NCBI GenBank assembly: GCA_027563935.2
Contig: CM050454.1
Location: 73,986,596-74,050,595 of the forward strand
DNA: 64,000 nucleotides
Reading direction: 5' to 3'
Source: Costus lasius
Taxonomy: Eukaryota > Streptophyta > Magnoliopsida > Zingiberales > Costaceae
The notes under the pieces are model-generated. The model did no database searches and had not been told where the DNA came from. It saw nothing but the letters and a program-made list of their open reading frames with translations. The stretch's first letter is position 1. Each line of letters opens with the position of its first letter. The position numbers and the translations under genes were made by a program. Of the stretch, positions 41,880 to 54,900 are shown in pieces.

Positions 41880-44826
41880 ATAGTGGTTATGACAAGGACT
41901 AAAAGGTGACTCATGACTTTATAACCCTCTAGTTGAACCTACAAGGGTTAGACTACGAAAGTAGTTAGATTGTAGATTTCAACTAGTGAAGCCTATTCCA
42001 CATGTAATAGTTTGAACCTTCTAATTATATTGCTTTAGAAACTAGGACAAAAACTAAGAGGTGACTTCTAGTTTTGGAACATTATAATCAAACTTATAAT
42101 TACTAGACTATGAAAATAGCCGGGTATATGGGGGATTAAATAATTTATGATTTGTGCTTAATAAAGTTAATTAGATTAATAAATCAAAGTGATAGTTGGG
42201 TATTGATCTAATTAAATATTAGGATGGACTACTGAAAAAGGATATCTTATAACTTAAAGTAAATTCCCTTTAATAACTCTAAGTAATTTATCGTGTTCTT
42301 ATGACTATGGTCGCGTAAACTTTTCTTTGGGACGACGGGAGTAATCCTTTTGGTTTTTACAATGGCTAGATAAACACTTACTTGTTAGTTATTCATTGAT
42401 TGTTAATTTTACCTCTGTGATTTATTTACCTTGTAATTGTTAGATTCTAAATAATTGCATATTTTAGGGTTTATAATATGAACTGAAAGGTGACTTATAA
42501 ACCTAGACCCCTTTAATTAGACATAGTAACCTAGACTATGAGAGTAGCTAAGTTCTAGAAATCTAATTATTGAAGACTATTTTACATGTAGTTATTTAAA
42601 TTTAACAATTGCATTGCATCAGACAATATAATTGCACTAAAAAGTGAATTAGGTTGTTATAAACCCTTAGGTAAAACCTGTAAAATTAAACTATGAGAGT
42701 ATTTAATTTTTGCTTGAGAAATAGACTTAAGAGTTAAACCACAATAGTGATTCTTAGTTCTTGATGTCTAAAATTACCACCGTCTAATCACTAAAACATC
42801 AAGTCACAAGCATGAATGTTGGATTAGTATAAGTTGGGTGCCCGAGAGAAGACAACTTTTATTTTTGTAATTTCTTCTTTAACATGATTTGAGTAACTGA
42901 CATGAAATTTTATTCTACTTAGTCATAAAAATTAAAATGGTGAAACCTAGTCTCAGCTTTCTTTTTCTGATTTTCAAACATTAGAGTCTACTTATTTGTT
43001 TTTTATTTTATTCTCATCATACATCATTTGCTTAGATAGTGAGAATATGATTATTTGGTACTTAGCACTGTTGGAGTATGCCCTTAAGGCTAATGTTTGA
43101 GGCCTTGGGATTGTAACAGTATCATGTATAAACACTTTTGTTTATAAAGGCAATGGTTGTTATTCAGTTTTGTTACCTTGTCTGCTGTAATAAGTGTACT
43201 TCTGAATAATGTCTCAAAGCTGTTCAGCTAGGCTGACATGCTATATATCCTTAGTCGAGATATCTTGGTGAACATGAGACAGCCTTGATATGATTGAGAC
43301 TAATATGTGTTCTAATCTTATAGGATGCTCCGAGCATGGAATAAGATGTAGACTCATGGGTACATTGGATGTACTGGACAGACCCTACTAGGATATTCAA
43401 TTGCTTGTCACAATGTGAATAATCCTTGTTTTCACTAAGTGGCACATGTCCTCTGACTTGAGATCACTTGTGTTTCTAAATGATGATTGTCATTGTTTTG
43501 AGGTAGTTCAATATCATTTGAAAGATAATGGTTATAGACTATCTTGGATAATGATCATGAGTCAGGTTGGGACACTAGTGATAGATATAGGATTGCCGTC
43601 TCCTTGTTCAAGGAGTGTGATGTTCTATAGGGGCCCCCTAGATGAGATGATTGAGAAAGTGTATGGCCATACCCAGGTGACTATATTCATCTGATCTAAT
43701 CATGCTCATCATATTGGAGTTACAAGCTTGACCCGCTTGTCCAATAAGAACATCCAGTGGCAAAGGATACATGCATGCCTTGTGAAGTTGATTCACACTT
43801 GTGCTGTGGTTTGGGTGTAGTCTTGGAAGACTCTTTCCTTTATATCGGGAGACAGTGATGTGTTGCTAGATACCTCTCACTGATCGTGATAACGTAAGTT
43901 ATCATTACCGACATTTAAAGGAAACCCTCAGGGTCGCACAATTTGATGAAATGGCTTACTTAAGTCAGATCGTGTGGACTGAATTGTTTTGGTTCAGTTG
44001 AAAGGGATTTAACCTCTGATTGTAAGTGAGATCTGGTCTGATCATGTTTGATTGATTAGGGCTTGAGATCGGTAAGCTTCGATCGAGAGTGTGGATGCTA
44101 GATCGGTGAGATCAAGAGCATCAAGAGATGATCGGTTAGATCTTGAACCATTTGGTTCAAGGGAGATCTAGACCATGGCTTGGCTTGGTTCGATTTGGTC
44201 TTTGGACCAATTGAAATTGGACCAACTTCAATTGAACCGGTTCACATATGTGAACGCATGGTTCAATTAAGTTTGCGTTTTGGATTAGTTCAAAGCCATG
44301 AACGCATGGCTTCATGACCTTCCTTTTATGGAAGTCTTGTAACGCCAAAACGTATATGCTTGCCTCAACGGCTCTAATCTTTGGAGCTCTCTCGTGTGTG
44401 GCTTAGAGCTTAGACGAAGAGGAAGAAGAGAGCTTTCGGCCAAGGGAGATATCATCTCATCTTTCTTTTCCAACGATCAAGGACCCTTTGAAGAGCTTTG
44501 CTAGCACAAAGGATTCAAAGGAGCAAGCCATCTTCATTGTTGTGTGCGTCACCTTTGGAGAAGAAGCATTCGACTCTTTGCTTCCAAGGCTCCATCCACC
44601 CATGGCTATGGTGAGATCTTCTCATGATCTTTCAATTAAAACAAAGTTGATTATATAGAACATGCGATCCTATAGAAACCCTAATTCCGCCCATGCAAGT
44701 ACTTTGATTTGCGCATGCTTAGGGTTTCGCTCCCCCTTGAAGGGGACCCAACAAGCACATAGGTCCCTATGAATTCAATATCTATTTTATTACTTCGACA
44801 TATTCGTGCACTTGTTGACACATCAC
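41880..44826 (+). repeat. Athila-like LTR, interrupted by a solo LTR
   Basis: Segments 41880-43068 and 44754-44826 together match Athila-like LTR sequence at 280-480 and 29490-29620. The first part contains several spaced copies of an AAAGGTGACTTATAA-like block (near 41910, 42060, 42490 and 42640). The family 1 solo LTR splits it at 43069. The right end abuts a pol remnant of opposite orientation with no primer site, so the LTR is truncated. Confidence 0.6.
43069..44753 (+). mobile_element. Solo LTR, copia family 1
   Basis: This is a 1685 bp LTR from TGTTGGAGTATGCCC to GGGACCCAACA with a perfect duplication AGCAC (43064-43068 and 44754-44758). It keeps ATGGCTATG followed by GTGAGATC at 44602 and the antisense 64-codon ORF at 43251-43445. 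Confidence 0.93.
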
Positions 44827-47600
44827 GAGACGAAATAGATGACCGGCGACTAGATTCTCGGCACCCGTTTTATCTTTAATTTCAATGTCGAATTCCTATA
44901 GAAGTAGAATCCCATGGATCAATTAGGGCTTTGCATCCTTCTTCCTCATCAGGTACTTGATCGCTGCATGATTAGTGAAAATAATAATCTTAAAGTCAAT
45001 TAAGTAAGAGTAAAATTTATCAAACACAAAAACAATAGCAAGTAATTCTTTTTTAGTGGTCGCATAGTTGATCTGGGCATCTTCTAGAATGCGACTAGCA
45101 TAATAGATTACGTGGAGCTTATTATTCTTCCTCTGCCCCAAGATTGTGCCCACGGCGAAATCGCTCGCATCGCACATCAATTCAAATGGTAAGCTCCAAT
45201 CAAGAGGCTACATGATCGACGCAGATGTCAAAGCCTTTTTCAGAGTTTCAAATGCTTCTAAACAATCTTGATCAAATACAAATTCAACATCTTTTGCAAA
45301 CAGGTTATTGAGAGGTCATGCAATTTTGGAAAAATCTTTAATAAAGCGTATATAAAATCCAGCATGCCCTAAGAAACTCCTAATTCCTTTAATTGAGTTG
45401 GGTGGATCCATCTTCTCGAGCACTTAAACTTTCGCTCAATCCACTTCAATCCTTTGTTTGAAAATAAGGTGTCTCATAACTATTCCCTCTTGTACTATAA
45501 AATGACACTTTTCCCAATTCAGCACCAGATTGATTTCCTCACAACGCTGTAAAACTTTAAAGAGATTAGCTAAACAATCTTCAAAGGTATGGCCGTAAAC
45601 AAAAAAGTTATCCATAAAAATATCCATGAAATCCTCATTAAAATCAGAAAATATTGCCATCATGCATTATTGAAAAGTGGTTGGCGCATTGCACAACCCA
45701 AAAGGCATTCTCCTATAGGCAAAGGTCTCATAAGGACAAGTGAATGTGGTCTTTTCCTAATCCTTAGGATGAATAGGAATAAGCAAAAATCCAGAAAAGC
45801 TATTAAGAAAATAGAAGTAGGAATTATGAGCCAACCGCTCAAGCATTTGGTTAATTAAAGGGAATGGGAATTGGTCCTTCCAAGAAGCTTTGTTTAGATT
45901 CTTATAGTCGATGCACATTCTCCAACCACTCCTTATCCACATAGGAACAAGCTCATTTCCCTCATTTCTCTCTACTATCACGCCTCCCTTCTTAGGAACC
46001 ACATAGATTAGGCTAACCCATGGGCTGCTACAGATTGGGTATATAACACCCACATCAAGGAGTTTTAGAATCTCTTTCTTGACTACTTCTTTCATACTTG
46101 GGTTGAGACGGTGTTGGTATTCTACAAAAGGTTTGGTATTAGATTCCAAGAAGATCCTGTACATACAAATAGAAGAATTAATTCCTTTAATGTCTTCTAA
46201 AGAATAACCAATAATCTTCCTATGTAATCTCAACTCAAAAAGCAACTATTCATTTTGCTCATCAGTTAAGTAAGCATTCACAATAATAGGCAGGGTAGAA
46301 TCAACACTTAGGTAATCATACCTCAGTCCATTAGGTAATGATTTAAATTCAATTTTTGGTTCATTTGGTACCTTGGGTGTAGTTTCTGGAAATCCTTCAA
46401 ATTCTACCTTCCTCGGATTAACAGGTTCAGAAGAGTCAAGCAGTTGTACATAGATTTGGGCTTCAACTTCATCCTCCTGCTCACTCATGAGACAAACTTC
46501 TAATAGATCTTTAGTTAGCCCTTCTATGTCAGCTTCACTAACTAACTCCTCGACGACATCAATGCTAAAACAAGAACATACAAGAGAATTCTTATTTAGG
46601 CTGGCAGATAAATCAAATTATATGACCTCCTTACCGATGTTCAACGAAAGCTTCACATTCTTCCCATCAATTACCACTCTAGCGGTAGCTAGGAATGGCC
46701 TTCCTAGAATGATAGAAAGCATCGTATCCTCTTTCATCTCAAGGACAACAAAATCGACTGGTATAAATAAATCTTCGACTTTGATGGGAACATCCTCCAA
46801 AATACCTACCAGCTTTCGAACAGACCTATCTGCAAGTTGCAATGAAATAGCCATTTGTTTGATGTCCCCAATGTCCAACTTTCTGCAAATAGAAGAAGGC
46901 ATTAGACTAACACTCGCACCAAGTTCACAAAGGGCATTCTCGAAAGACATATCCCATATCCTACAGGGGAATGGAGAAACTGCCTAGATCCTTTGGTTTC
47001 TAAAGAAGCTTATTCTAGATAATAGCACTACACTCCTTAGTGAGTGCAACTGTCCCATGTTACTCCAGCTTCCTTCTGTTGGACAAGATGTCCTTCAGAA
47101 ACATGGCATATGTGGGCATTTGCAAAAGTGCATCAGTAAATGGAATATTAATGCACAACTTATTTAATATCTCAAAAAGTTTTCCAAGCTACATATCCAA
47201 CTTTGCCATAGCCAGTCTTTGTGGGAATGGAATAGGTGGCTTATAAGGTAGGGATGGAATATAAGTTAGTTCAGTCTTCTTTGCTTCCTGTTGAGATTGG
47301 GTCTACTCGCTTGGTACATCAGATCATGGCATTTTGGGATTTATACTCTTGGTTTCATTAGGCATCTTGGATTCGTTTAGCTATTTCCCATTGTGGGTAG
47401 TAATAGCACTGCAATACTCCCTTAGGTTTATCTCTAGATGAGATGGGTGTTTACCTAAGGCTCTGGTAGAGGTACTAGCTTGGTTAACTAGTTGGGTTTC
47501 CAACATCTTATTGTGGGTCGCAAGAGCATCCACCCTAGGTGAGAGTTGCATCATAGCTTCACTAACACTCTCATTCTATTTGGTTTGCACTACCATAAAA
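44827..47600 (-). pseudogene. Athila-like gag-protease-RT-RNase H remnant
   Basis: Read from high to low coordinates there is a gag tail (47600-46980, with PPIPFPQRL), a protease domain (46950-46618; ALCELGASVSLMPSS, ILGRPFLATARVVIDG), a linker (46488-46246), RT (46245-45436; SGWRMCIDYKNLNKAS, MPFGLCNAP) and RNase H (45180-44827; MMCDASDFAVGTILGQ, YATTKKELLAIVFVFDKF). The RT catalytic box reads FMDN where xxDD is required, and several stops interrupt the frame, so it is inactive. Integrase is missing. The 3' end is cut at about 44827 by the opposite-facing Athila-like LTR, and the 5' end by a family 2 LTR fragment. Confidence 0.88.
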
Positions 47601-47601
47601 G

Positions 47602-49290
47602 TCTCTCGACTATTGTACTACATTCATTGATATTTATAGATATCCTGGCATTGTCATTGTCATGGTTTATTATACATCTACGCAAATGTATGTTTACATG
47701 ATAATGTCCCTCGAGATATTTCTATCTCAGTTTATTATGTCTCGAGTCAAGTACCATGGTGGATATGGGACAGCTAGGGTGCAGGTGAGACTCGTATATG
47801 CGCTGGTTAGCATGGGTGGCTTAATGCACACATATGGGTATATCATGGGAGATATACTGGACCGACCCACCGTGAAAATTCTTTTTGGTGTCTCAAGAAG
47901 AATCTCACAATGATATAGTTATAGATGTCCTTTGACTTGAGGGAGATTGTATCTCTGTATAATAAGGGATATGCTTTGATACAACCTAATGTCTCACCAT
48001 AAAAGGGAGGTTATAACGGTTGTCATTGGGTATGTCTTGAGCTGTATGAGAGTTGCATTTTGCCAATAGAGGATTTGCCCCTTCCCTATGGGGAAGCTTG
48101 ATGTTCATGGGCCTCTACATGGTGCATGATTGAAAGTGTGTGGCCACACCCAAGTATAGCTTGATTTAGTCATGACCATTATCGTTGGAATAAACAAGTG
48201 TAACACGCTTATCCAACTTGGACGATTAGCATGACAAAGAGATATCTATACTTATATATCTTATCACAGTTTGAGGTTGTCGATGACGACATTTATTCTG
48301 ATGACTTGGGTAGTAGCGATGCACAACTAGGTGCTACTCTCTGCTTGTGATGATCAGGTCATCACTACCAATGTTTGAAGAACCTACAGGGTCGCACACC
48401 TAGACGCTAGAGATTCCGTATTGATCGAATAACCTTAGATCGAATTTATGGATGATTCAGATTTATTTGGGAGTATCGTGCATCACAAATGCACATGATG
48501 AGTTGAGAGGAGACTTATAGACTTCAGTGATCAAGTTGACCCTAGTTGACCTTTAGTGACAACTTTTGACTCTGATTGACTAAGTCTTGGCAAAACTCAA
48601 GTTAGCACTGAATTGCTTTAGTGGCTTAATAACTTGATCCATATACGCCCACAGGCTTTAGTCGCTTATCTGAATATTTATTTAGATATATTAAATTAAT
48701 TATTAATTAATTCATGACCTAAGTGGTGGGGGCAGCAACTTAAATCGCAAATCATTATTTTGGATATTAATATTGTGACTTAAATTGGCTGGCCCATGCA
48801 TTTGAAATCTATATATGCAGGGGCTAGGCACATACATCATTGTATCTCTTTATCTAAGCCCTAGCTGCCTAGACCTTTCCCCTCTAAACCCTAGCCACTC
48901 ATCTTCCTCCTCTTGGCGCCTCCAAGGGTGATTGTCGCCACTCTCTCCAAAGTGGACAACACCTTCATCTTGGGGCAAGAAGGACATTGAGGGCCTCCTC
49001 CTTCTTCCTTAGTGCTTCGGTGGCGCATAGAGAAGAAGAGGACAACATATTACAAGTTGGCGAAAGCATTGTGTTGGTACAACTTGAAGATCAGCCCCCT
49101 CTTGGCGCAACTTCAAGGTGGTTGGCGCAAGCAAGAGGGATCACTCCCAAAGGCATGGATCTCTTCTCCCGAAGCTAGCACGTGCGTGGAGAAGAGGAAT
49201 CTCAAAGCAGTCCGTGTGTGTACGAGCGTAGAGGACGGGCCAATTGCGCGTCTCCAATCGTCATCACCAGCAGCTTCAAAATTTGCTAAA
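47602..49290 (+). repeat. Family 2 LTR fragment
   Basis: This aligns by eye with 34455-36070 of the complete family 2 LTR. It lacks about 45 bp at the start and about 110 bp at the end. Being truncated on both sides, it has no target duplication. The ORFs at 48987-49371 match the GC-richer end of the LTR and are not called as genes. Confidence 0.75.
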
Positions 49291-49366
49291 GGTATATTGA
49301 TGCAGGAGAAGCTAGCATTGATGAGGGGGGAGATCTGGACAAAAAAACACTCCGCCCCCCCCCCCC

Positions 49367-51969
49367 TGTAACATCCCCTCGGAATAAACCCCAATCACAG
49401 ACAGAAACCGCGGAAGATAGGGAACGTTACACACAAAAGAACAAGACAGATGCTAGGGAATGATAGCTTACGGAAAATGATTCGGAAAATTTCGGCAGCA
49501 TGTCCCCAGAAAACTAAGGAAATTCCTGTACATGCTCCATAAACACAAACTGAAACATACCAGTTCGAAATCAAAATTCTTAATCCTTATCACAACATCA
49601 AAACGATAAATCACAATAATCAAATAACACTGAACAAAACAAAATTCACCGAAAACAGGCTTAAGCCCTCGGTTTAACAGTCGTATCAAAATCAAATGCC
49701 AACCCGGCAATAATATCACAATAGTCAAAAACTAACAGCCACATCCGGCTAACATGTCAATGAATAAAATCATAAAAACCTCGGCCACATCCGGCCCTCT
49801 AAATAGCACAGGCTCGCAGGCCCCAAAATATCAAGTCAGAAAACTAAACATCCTCTCACGCTGTAGGCTCCTGTCCTGCATGTGGAAATATCGTGGAATG
49901 AGCTACACGGCTCAGTGAGTAGATAGTCTCGTTCGACCATCCACTAATATACAATCAAAAATAGATGCAGATATCTTTTCCAAGCTTTTAACGGAATAAG
50001 TCAAAGTATGATACATAAGAAAACCGATAACCATAAATCACAATCATGATCAGAAAACAAAACACCCACAACCTCAGGCAACCAGACACAAAACAGCCTA
50101 TCCGGCTAACAGACTAAGGATCACACAACTAATGTCCGGTGATTCAGAATTGACCCCAAGGGTCCAACCCGGCCCTCGTCAAGGCACTGAGAGTAACTTG
50201 CAACAAACAATGGTGAGGCATAGATTCAAGAGGTGGCCCTCGCCAGGTCACGACGTGGCACTTTGCTCTACGACACTCAACCGCACCCCCTTACCGGGAA
50301 CACAAACAGAACAGAACGGAAGGTGAATGAATTCAAGAGGTGGCCCCCGTCTGACCAAGACGTGGCACTTTGTTTCAAACACCCAACTCTCAAAAGGTTT
50401 ATCACTTGGACAAAAATACCCTTAACACCAACCGGAAACCTGAACCTCTAACCTGGTCACTAGACTCTAGAACAGTCCCTCCATTACCGGAAACAAATCG
50501 GAATAGGTTGGGTGGATTCTCCAACCCCAAATCAGAATGACTGTTCACTGAGTGCTCTAGTTGGCCCTTAGGTTCAGTCCACTCAAGTCTAGGACCCTTA
50601 TCGAGTGCATACAACACAATCATTGTCTCGAACATCACATCAATCAAGTTTAGAAAAGGTCCTTAAATTTCATGCAAACATGGTTTAACCTTTTCTAAGT
50701 TATCATCCAAGGTTATCAATTAATATTTCACATCATTGCTTCCTACATACACCATCCAACTAAAAATACATATTAATACCGAAAATTCACCAAATTTCAT
50801 CCGCAGATAAAATAAATACAAGAAATCACAAAATCATAGTTTTCTCCTAGTTCTTATAACAAAAGACAGAAATGCCCCTAGTTCAAAATTTAAGTCATGC
50901 AGGAAAACTTATCCAAAAATTTCGTAAAAATAGTCACTACATCCCTCATGATCCTTAGATTCGTAATTTCAAGTTTTCCCCCAATTTAACTAGAAAAATT
51001 TACCGAATTACCCCTAGGTCAATTTCAGTCAACAGAAATTATTATTTCCAAAAATTCCCCAAAAATAAAGGTAGAGTCCTCATATACCTAATTTCATGAA
51101 AATCAGGTTTGCCCCAATTTTTACCCACACATTTGAGAGCAATTTCATGAAGAAGGGGCGAAATTCTCAATTAAGCCCTAATCTTCATATAATTGAATGT
51201 TTAAAGCCACATACATGTTTAATCAAAGTCTAATTGATGATTAGGAGTCTTAGAGATGAAAAGCCCTAATTTTTATGCAAACTAGGGTTTCAAAATTTAG
51301 GGAAAAACAAAGGAACGTGTACAACTTGAAATCAAGAGTTCATGTCATCTTTCTAGCATTAAACTTCTCTAAATCAAGCAACACTTCCAATATGCGTGAA
51401 CTAGGTGAAAGAGAAGATCCACTCACCTTGATTTCGGTTCTCCCAAGCCACACTTCCCCACTCCTTCCCTCACGCCACACACGTCGGCGGAAACGCTCAA
51501 GGAGTCACCGGAAGTCGCCTCCACCACCACTCGCCGCCGGCCACAAGAAGAGGAGAAGGGAGAAGAAGGTAAGCCGCCCCTTCACCCTAAGGAAAATCGT
51601 GAGAAAAAGGGAAACGTGTGAACATCGATCCCTCACGATTTCGTTTACCCAACAAGCCTCCCAAGAATCCAAACCCAATAGCAAGCATAAGTGGAAGATC
51701 CAATAACCCTTTAGTATAAGTTATTCTCCACCTCACCCTTATCAAGGGCTCTTACCCTTTTCTAACTAATAAACACCACTAGCATAGTGGTACACAGCAC
51801 ACACAATCTATGCCTTAAGTCGCAGGTTCGAATCCTCTCCGCGACACATATTTTTACATTGCAGGAAAAATACATAAATCAAGACATTATCTCATAAAAA
51901 AAATCCACAAAAAAGCTCGATAACCAAAATTTTATTTTCTTACCTGCTATTAAATTTCCGGATCTTACA
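49367..51969 (-). repeat. 3' LTR of the gypsy element
   Basis: The LTR is 2603 bp. On the minus strand it starts TGTAAGATCCGG at 51969, directly after the polypurine tract, and ends GGGGATGTTACA. It includes a tRNA-like cassette at 51780-51840 and a 143-codon plus-strand ORF (51275-51706) that recurs in the other LTR and has no recognisable product. Confidence 0.95.
51780..51845 (+). repeat. tRNA-like cassette in the gypsy 3' LTR
   Basis: A-box TAGCATAGTGGT (51780-51791) fits the TRGCNNAGYNGG consensus at 11 of 12 places. B-box GGTTCGAATCC (51825-51835) is perfect. They are 33 bp apart, as in a tRNA. The cassette runs antisense to the retrotransposon, within the first 200 bp of the LTR. Confidence 0.5.
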
Positions 51970-51982
51970 TTCCTTCCCCCTT
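51970..51982 (-). other. Polypurine tract of the gypsy element
   Basis: The minus-strand sequence AAGGGGGAAGGAA lies immediately before the 3' LTR start at 51969. Confidence 0.85.
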
Positions 51983-51998
51983 AAAAAGCTTTAGTCCT

Positions 51999-54900
51999 CT
52001 AAAGCTCACCACCCAAATCATCGAATAGCTGAGGGAACTCTCTTCTCATATCTGACTCTGTCTCCCAAGTAGCTTCTTCGACTGACTGGTTTCCCCAGAT
52101 AACTTTTACAAGCGGTACTGTCTTGTTCCTTAGGACTTTGTCTTTCCTATCCACAATCCTCAGTGGTCTCTCTACAAAAGTCAGATCACTCTGGATCTGC
52201 AGGGGAGCAGAATCAAGCACATGTGATGGATCTGCACAGTATTTCCTCAGAACTGACACATGAAATACGTTATGAAGATGCTCCAGAGATGGTGGCAGAG
52301 CTAGTCTGTAAGCTACAGGACCAACCCTCTCTACAATATCGTAAGGTCCAACAAACCTCGAGCTCAGCTTTCCCTTTTTGCCAAACCGCATGACACCCTT
52401 GGTTGGTGAAACCTTCAGAAATACATGATCCCCCACCATAAACTCTAAGGGACGACGACGATCATCTGCATAACTCTTCTGCCTGTCCCGAGCAACCTTC
52501 AATTTTTCCTGGATAACTCTGACTCTATCTGTAGCCTCCTGTACAGCCTCTGATCTCAGAATCATCCGGTCCCCCGATTCCTCCCAACTCAGAGGAGACC
52601 TGCACTTCCTGCCATACAGAGCCTCGTACGGAGCCATCTGAATACTGGAGTGAAAGCTGTTATTGTAGGTGAACTCTATCAGGGATAAATCACTGTCCCA
52701 CTCAGAGCTCCAATCTACAACATAAGCCCTCAGCAAATCCTCCAAAGTTTGTATAGTACGCTCTGACTGACCATCTGACTGCGGATGGTAGGCGGTACTA
52801 AAACTCAACTTAGTGCCAAGACCCTCATGCAAGCTCTTCCAGAATCTGGAAAGGAATCTGGAATCGCGGTCTGATACAATATCCACAGGCACTCCGTGTA
52901 ATCTGACTATCTCGTCGATGTACAGCTTAGCCAGCCGATCGAGTGGATAAGTCATCCGAATAGGCAAAAAGTGTGCAGCCTTCGTGAGCCTATCTACGAT
53001 GACCCAAACCGCATCATGCCCTCTCCTGGTCCAAGGCAACCCACAAACAAAATCCATACTAATGCACTCCCACTTCCACTGCGGGATAGGGAGCTGCTGC
53101 AATAATCCCCCAGGCCTCTGGTGTTCAGCCTTCACAGTCTGACAGGTCAAACACCGAGATACGAACACCGCGACCTCCTTCTTCATGCCCAGCCACCAGA
53201 AATCTTTCTTCAAATCCTGATACATTTTTGTGACTCCGGGATGCAAGGAATACTTGGAGTTATGACCCTCCTCCAAGATCTCTCTCCTCAGACTAGGTTC
53301 CTCAGGGACACACACCCTTCCACGGAACTGCAGAATACTATCACCAGATAAGCTGAAATCCTCCACTGGCCCGCCAGCCAACCTCTCTCTAATCTGAACT
53401 AGACTCGGATCTACCAGCTGCTGATCCCTGATCCTCTGTAGTAAAGCAGACTGAACCTGAAGAAAAGCCACATATCCAGACTGAACTCTGGGAGACACCT
53501 CAACCCTGAGCTCTCGGAACTCCTACAGTAACTGCCACTCACTGACCCTCAGTGCGGCTACATAAGTAACTGGGTGTCTGCTCAATGCGTCAGCTACCAC
53601 ATCGGCTTTCCCGGCCTGATACTGAATAGAGAAATCATAATCCTTTATCAGTTCCATCCACCTTCTCTGCCTCATATTCAACTCCTTCTGAGTGAAAATG
53701 TACTTGAGACTCTGATGATCAGTAAATAAGTCAAACTCCTGTCCCAATAGGTAGTGGCGCCATATCTTCAGTGCAAAAACCACTGCCGCCAACTCCAAAT
53801 CGTGTGTGGGATAGTTTAACTCATACTCCTTCAGTTGCCGTGAAGCATAAGCTACTACGGCCCCTTTTTGCATCAGGACGCAGCCCAGTCCTTTGCCTGA
53901 GGCATCAGTATAAACAGTAAACCTCTCCCCATCAGTAGGGATGATAAGGATGGGTGTACTGGTCAATCTCCTTTTTAGCTCCTGGAAGCTTTCCTCACAC
54001 TTCTCATCCTAAACAAACTTAGCCTCTTTCCTGGTCAGTTTGGTTAAGGGACCCGCCAGCTTGGAGAACCCCTCCACATACCTCCTGTAATAACCTGCTA
54101 ATCCCAGAAAGCTCCGGATCTCTGTGGCACTAGTTGGTCTTCCCCAGTTCAGGATAGCCTGTACCTTCACTGGATCCACAGACACGCCCTGACCAGATAT
54201 CACATGCCCCAGAAAGCTGATCTGATCCAACCAAAACTCGCACTTGCTGGCCTTAGCATACAACTGGTGTTTCCTCAGAATTGCTAGTACCCTGCGCAAG
54301 TCCCTAGCGTGATCCTGATAAGTACGGGAGTATACCAGTATATCATCTATAAATACCACCACACAAGTGTCTAACAACTCGTGAAACACCCTGTTCATCA
54401 GATCCATAAAAATAGCAGGTGCATTGATCAGTCCAAAAGGCATAACTACAAACTCGTAGTGTCCATACCTGGTCCTGAAAGCAGTCTTCAGGATATCCTC
54501 ATCCCTAACCTTGAGCTGATGGTATCCTGACCTCAGATCGATCTTGGAGAACACAGTGGCACCATGCAACTGATCGAACAGATCATCTATTCTCGGAAGG
54601 GGATACTTATTCTTTACAGTCACCTGATTCAGCTGACGGTAATCTATGCACATCCTCAGTGTTCCGTCCTTCTTCTTTACAAACAAGACTGGCGCTCCCC
54701 AGGGTGAAGCACTCGGTCTGATATACCCCTTTTCAAGCAATTCCTCTAACTGCTTCTTCAACTCAGCTAACTCTAAGGTGGCCATACGATATGGAGCCTT
54801 TGATATTGGAGCTGTACCAGGCACCAGCTCAATACCAAACTCCACATCCCTGTGAGGAGGCAAACCTGAAAACTCATCCGAGAATACATCAGGAAACTCA

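Noticed and set aside
51780..51845. A genuine tRNA gene.
   Set aside because: The A and B boxes are good, but acceptor and anticodon stems do not pair convincingly, and the sequence is part of a repeated LTR.
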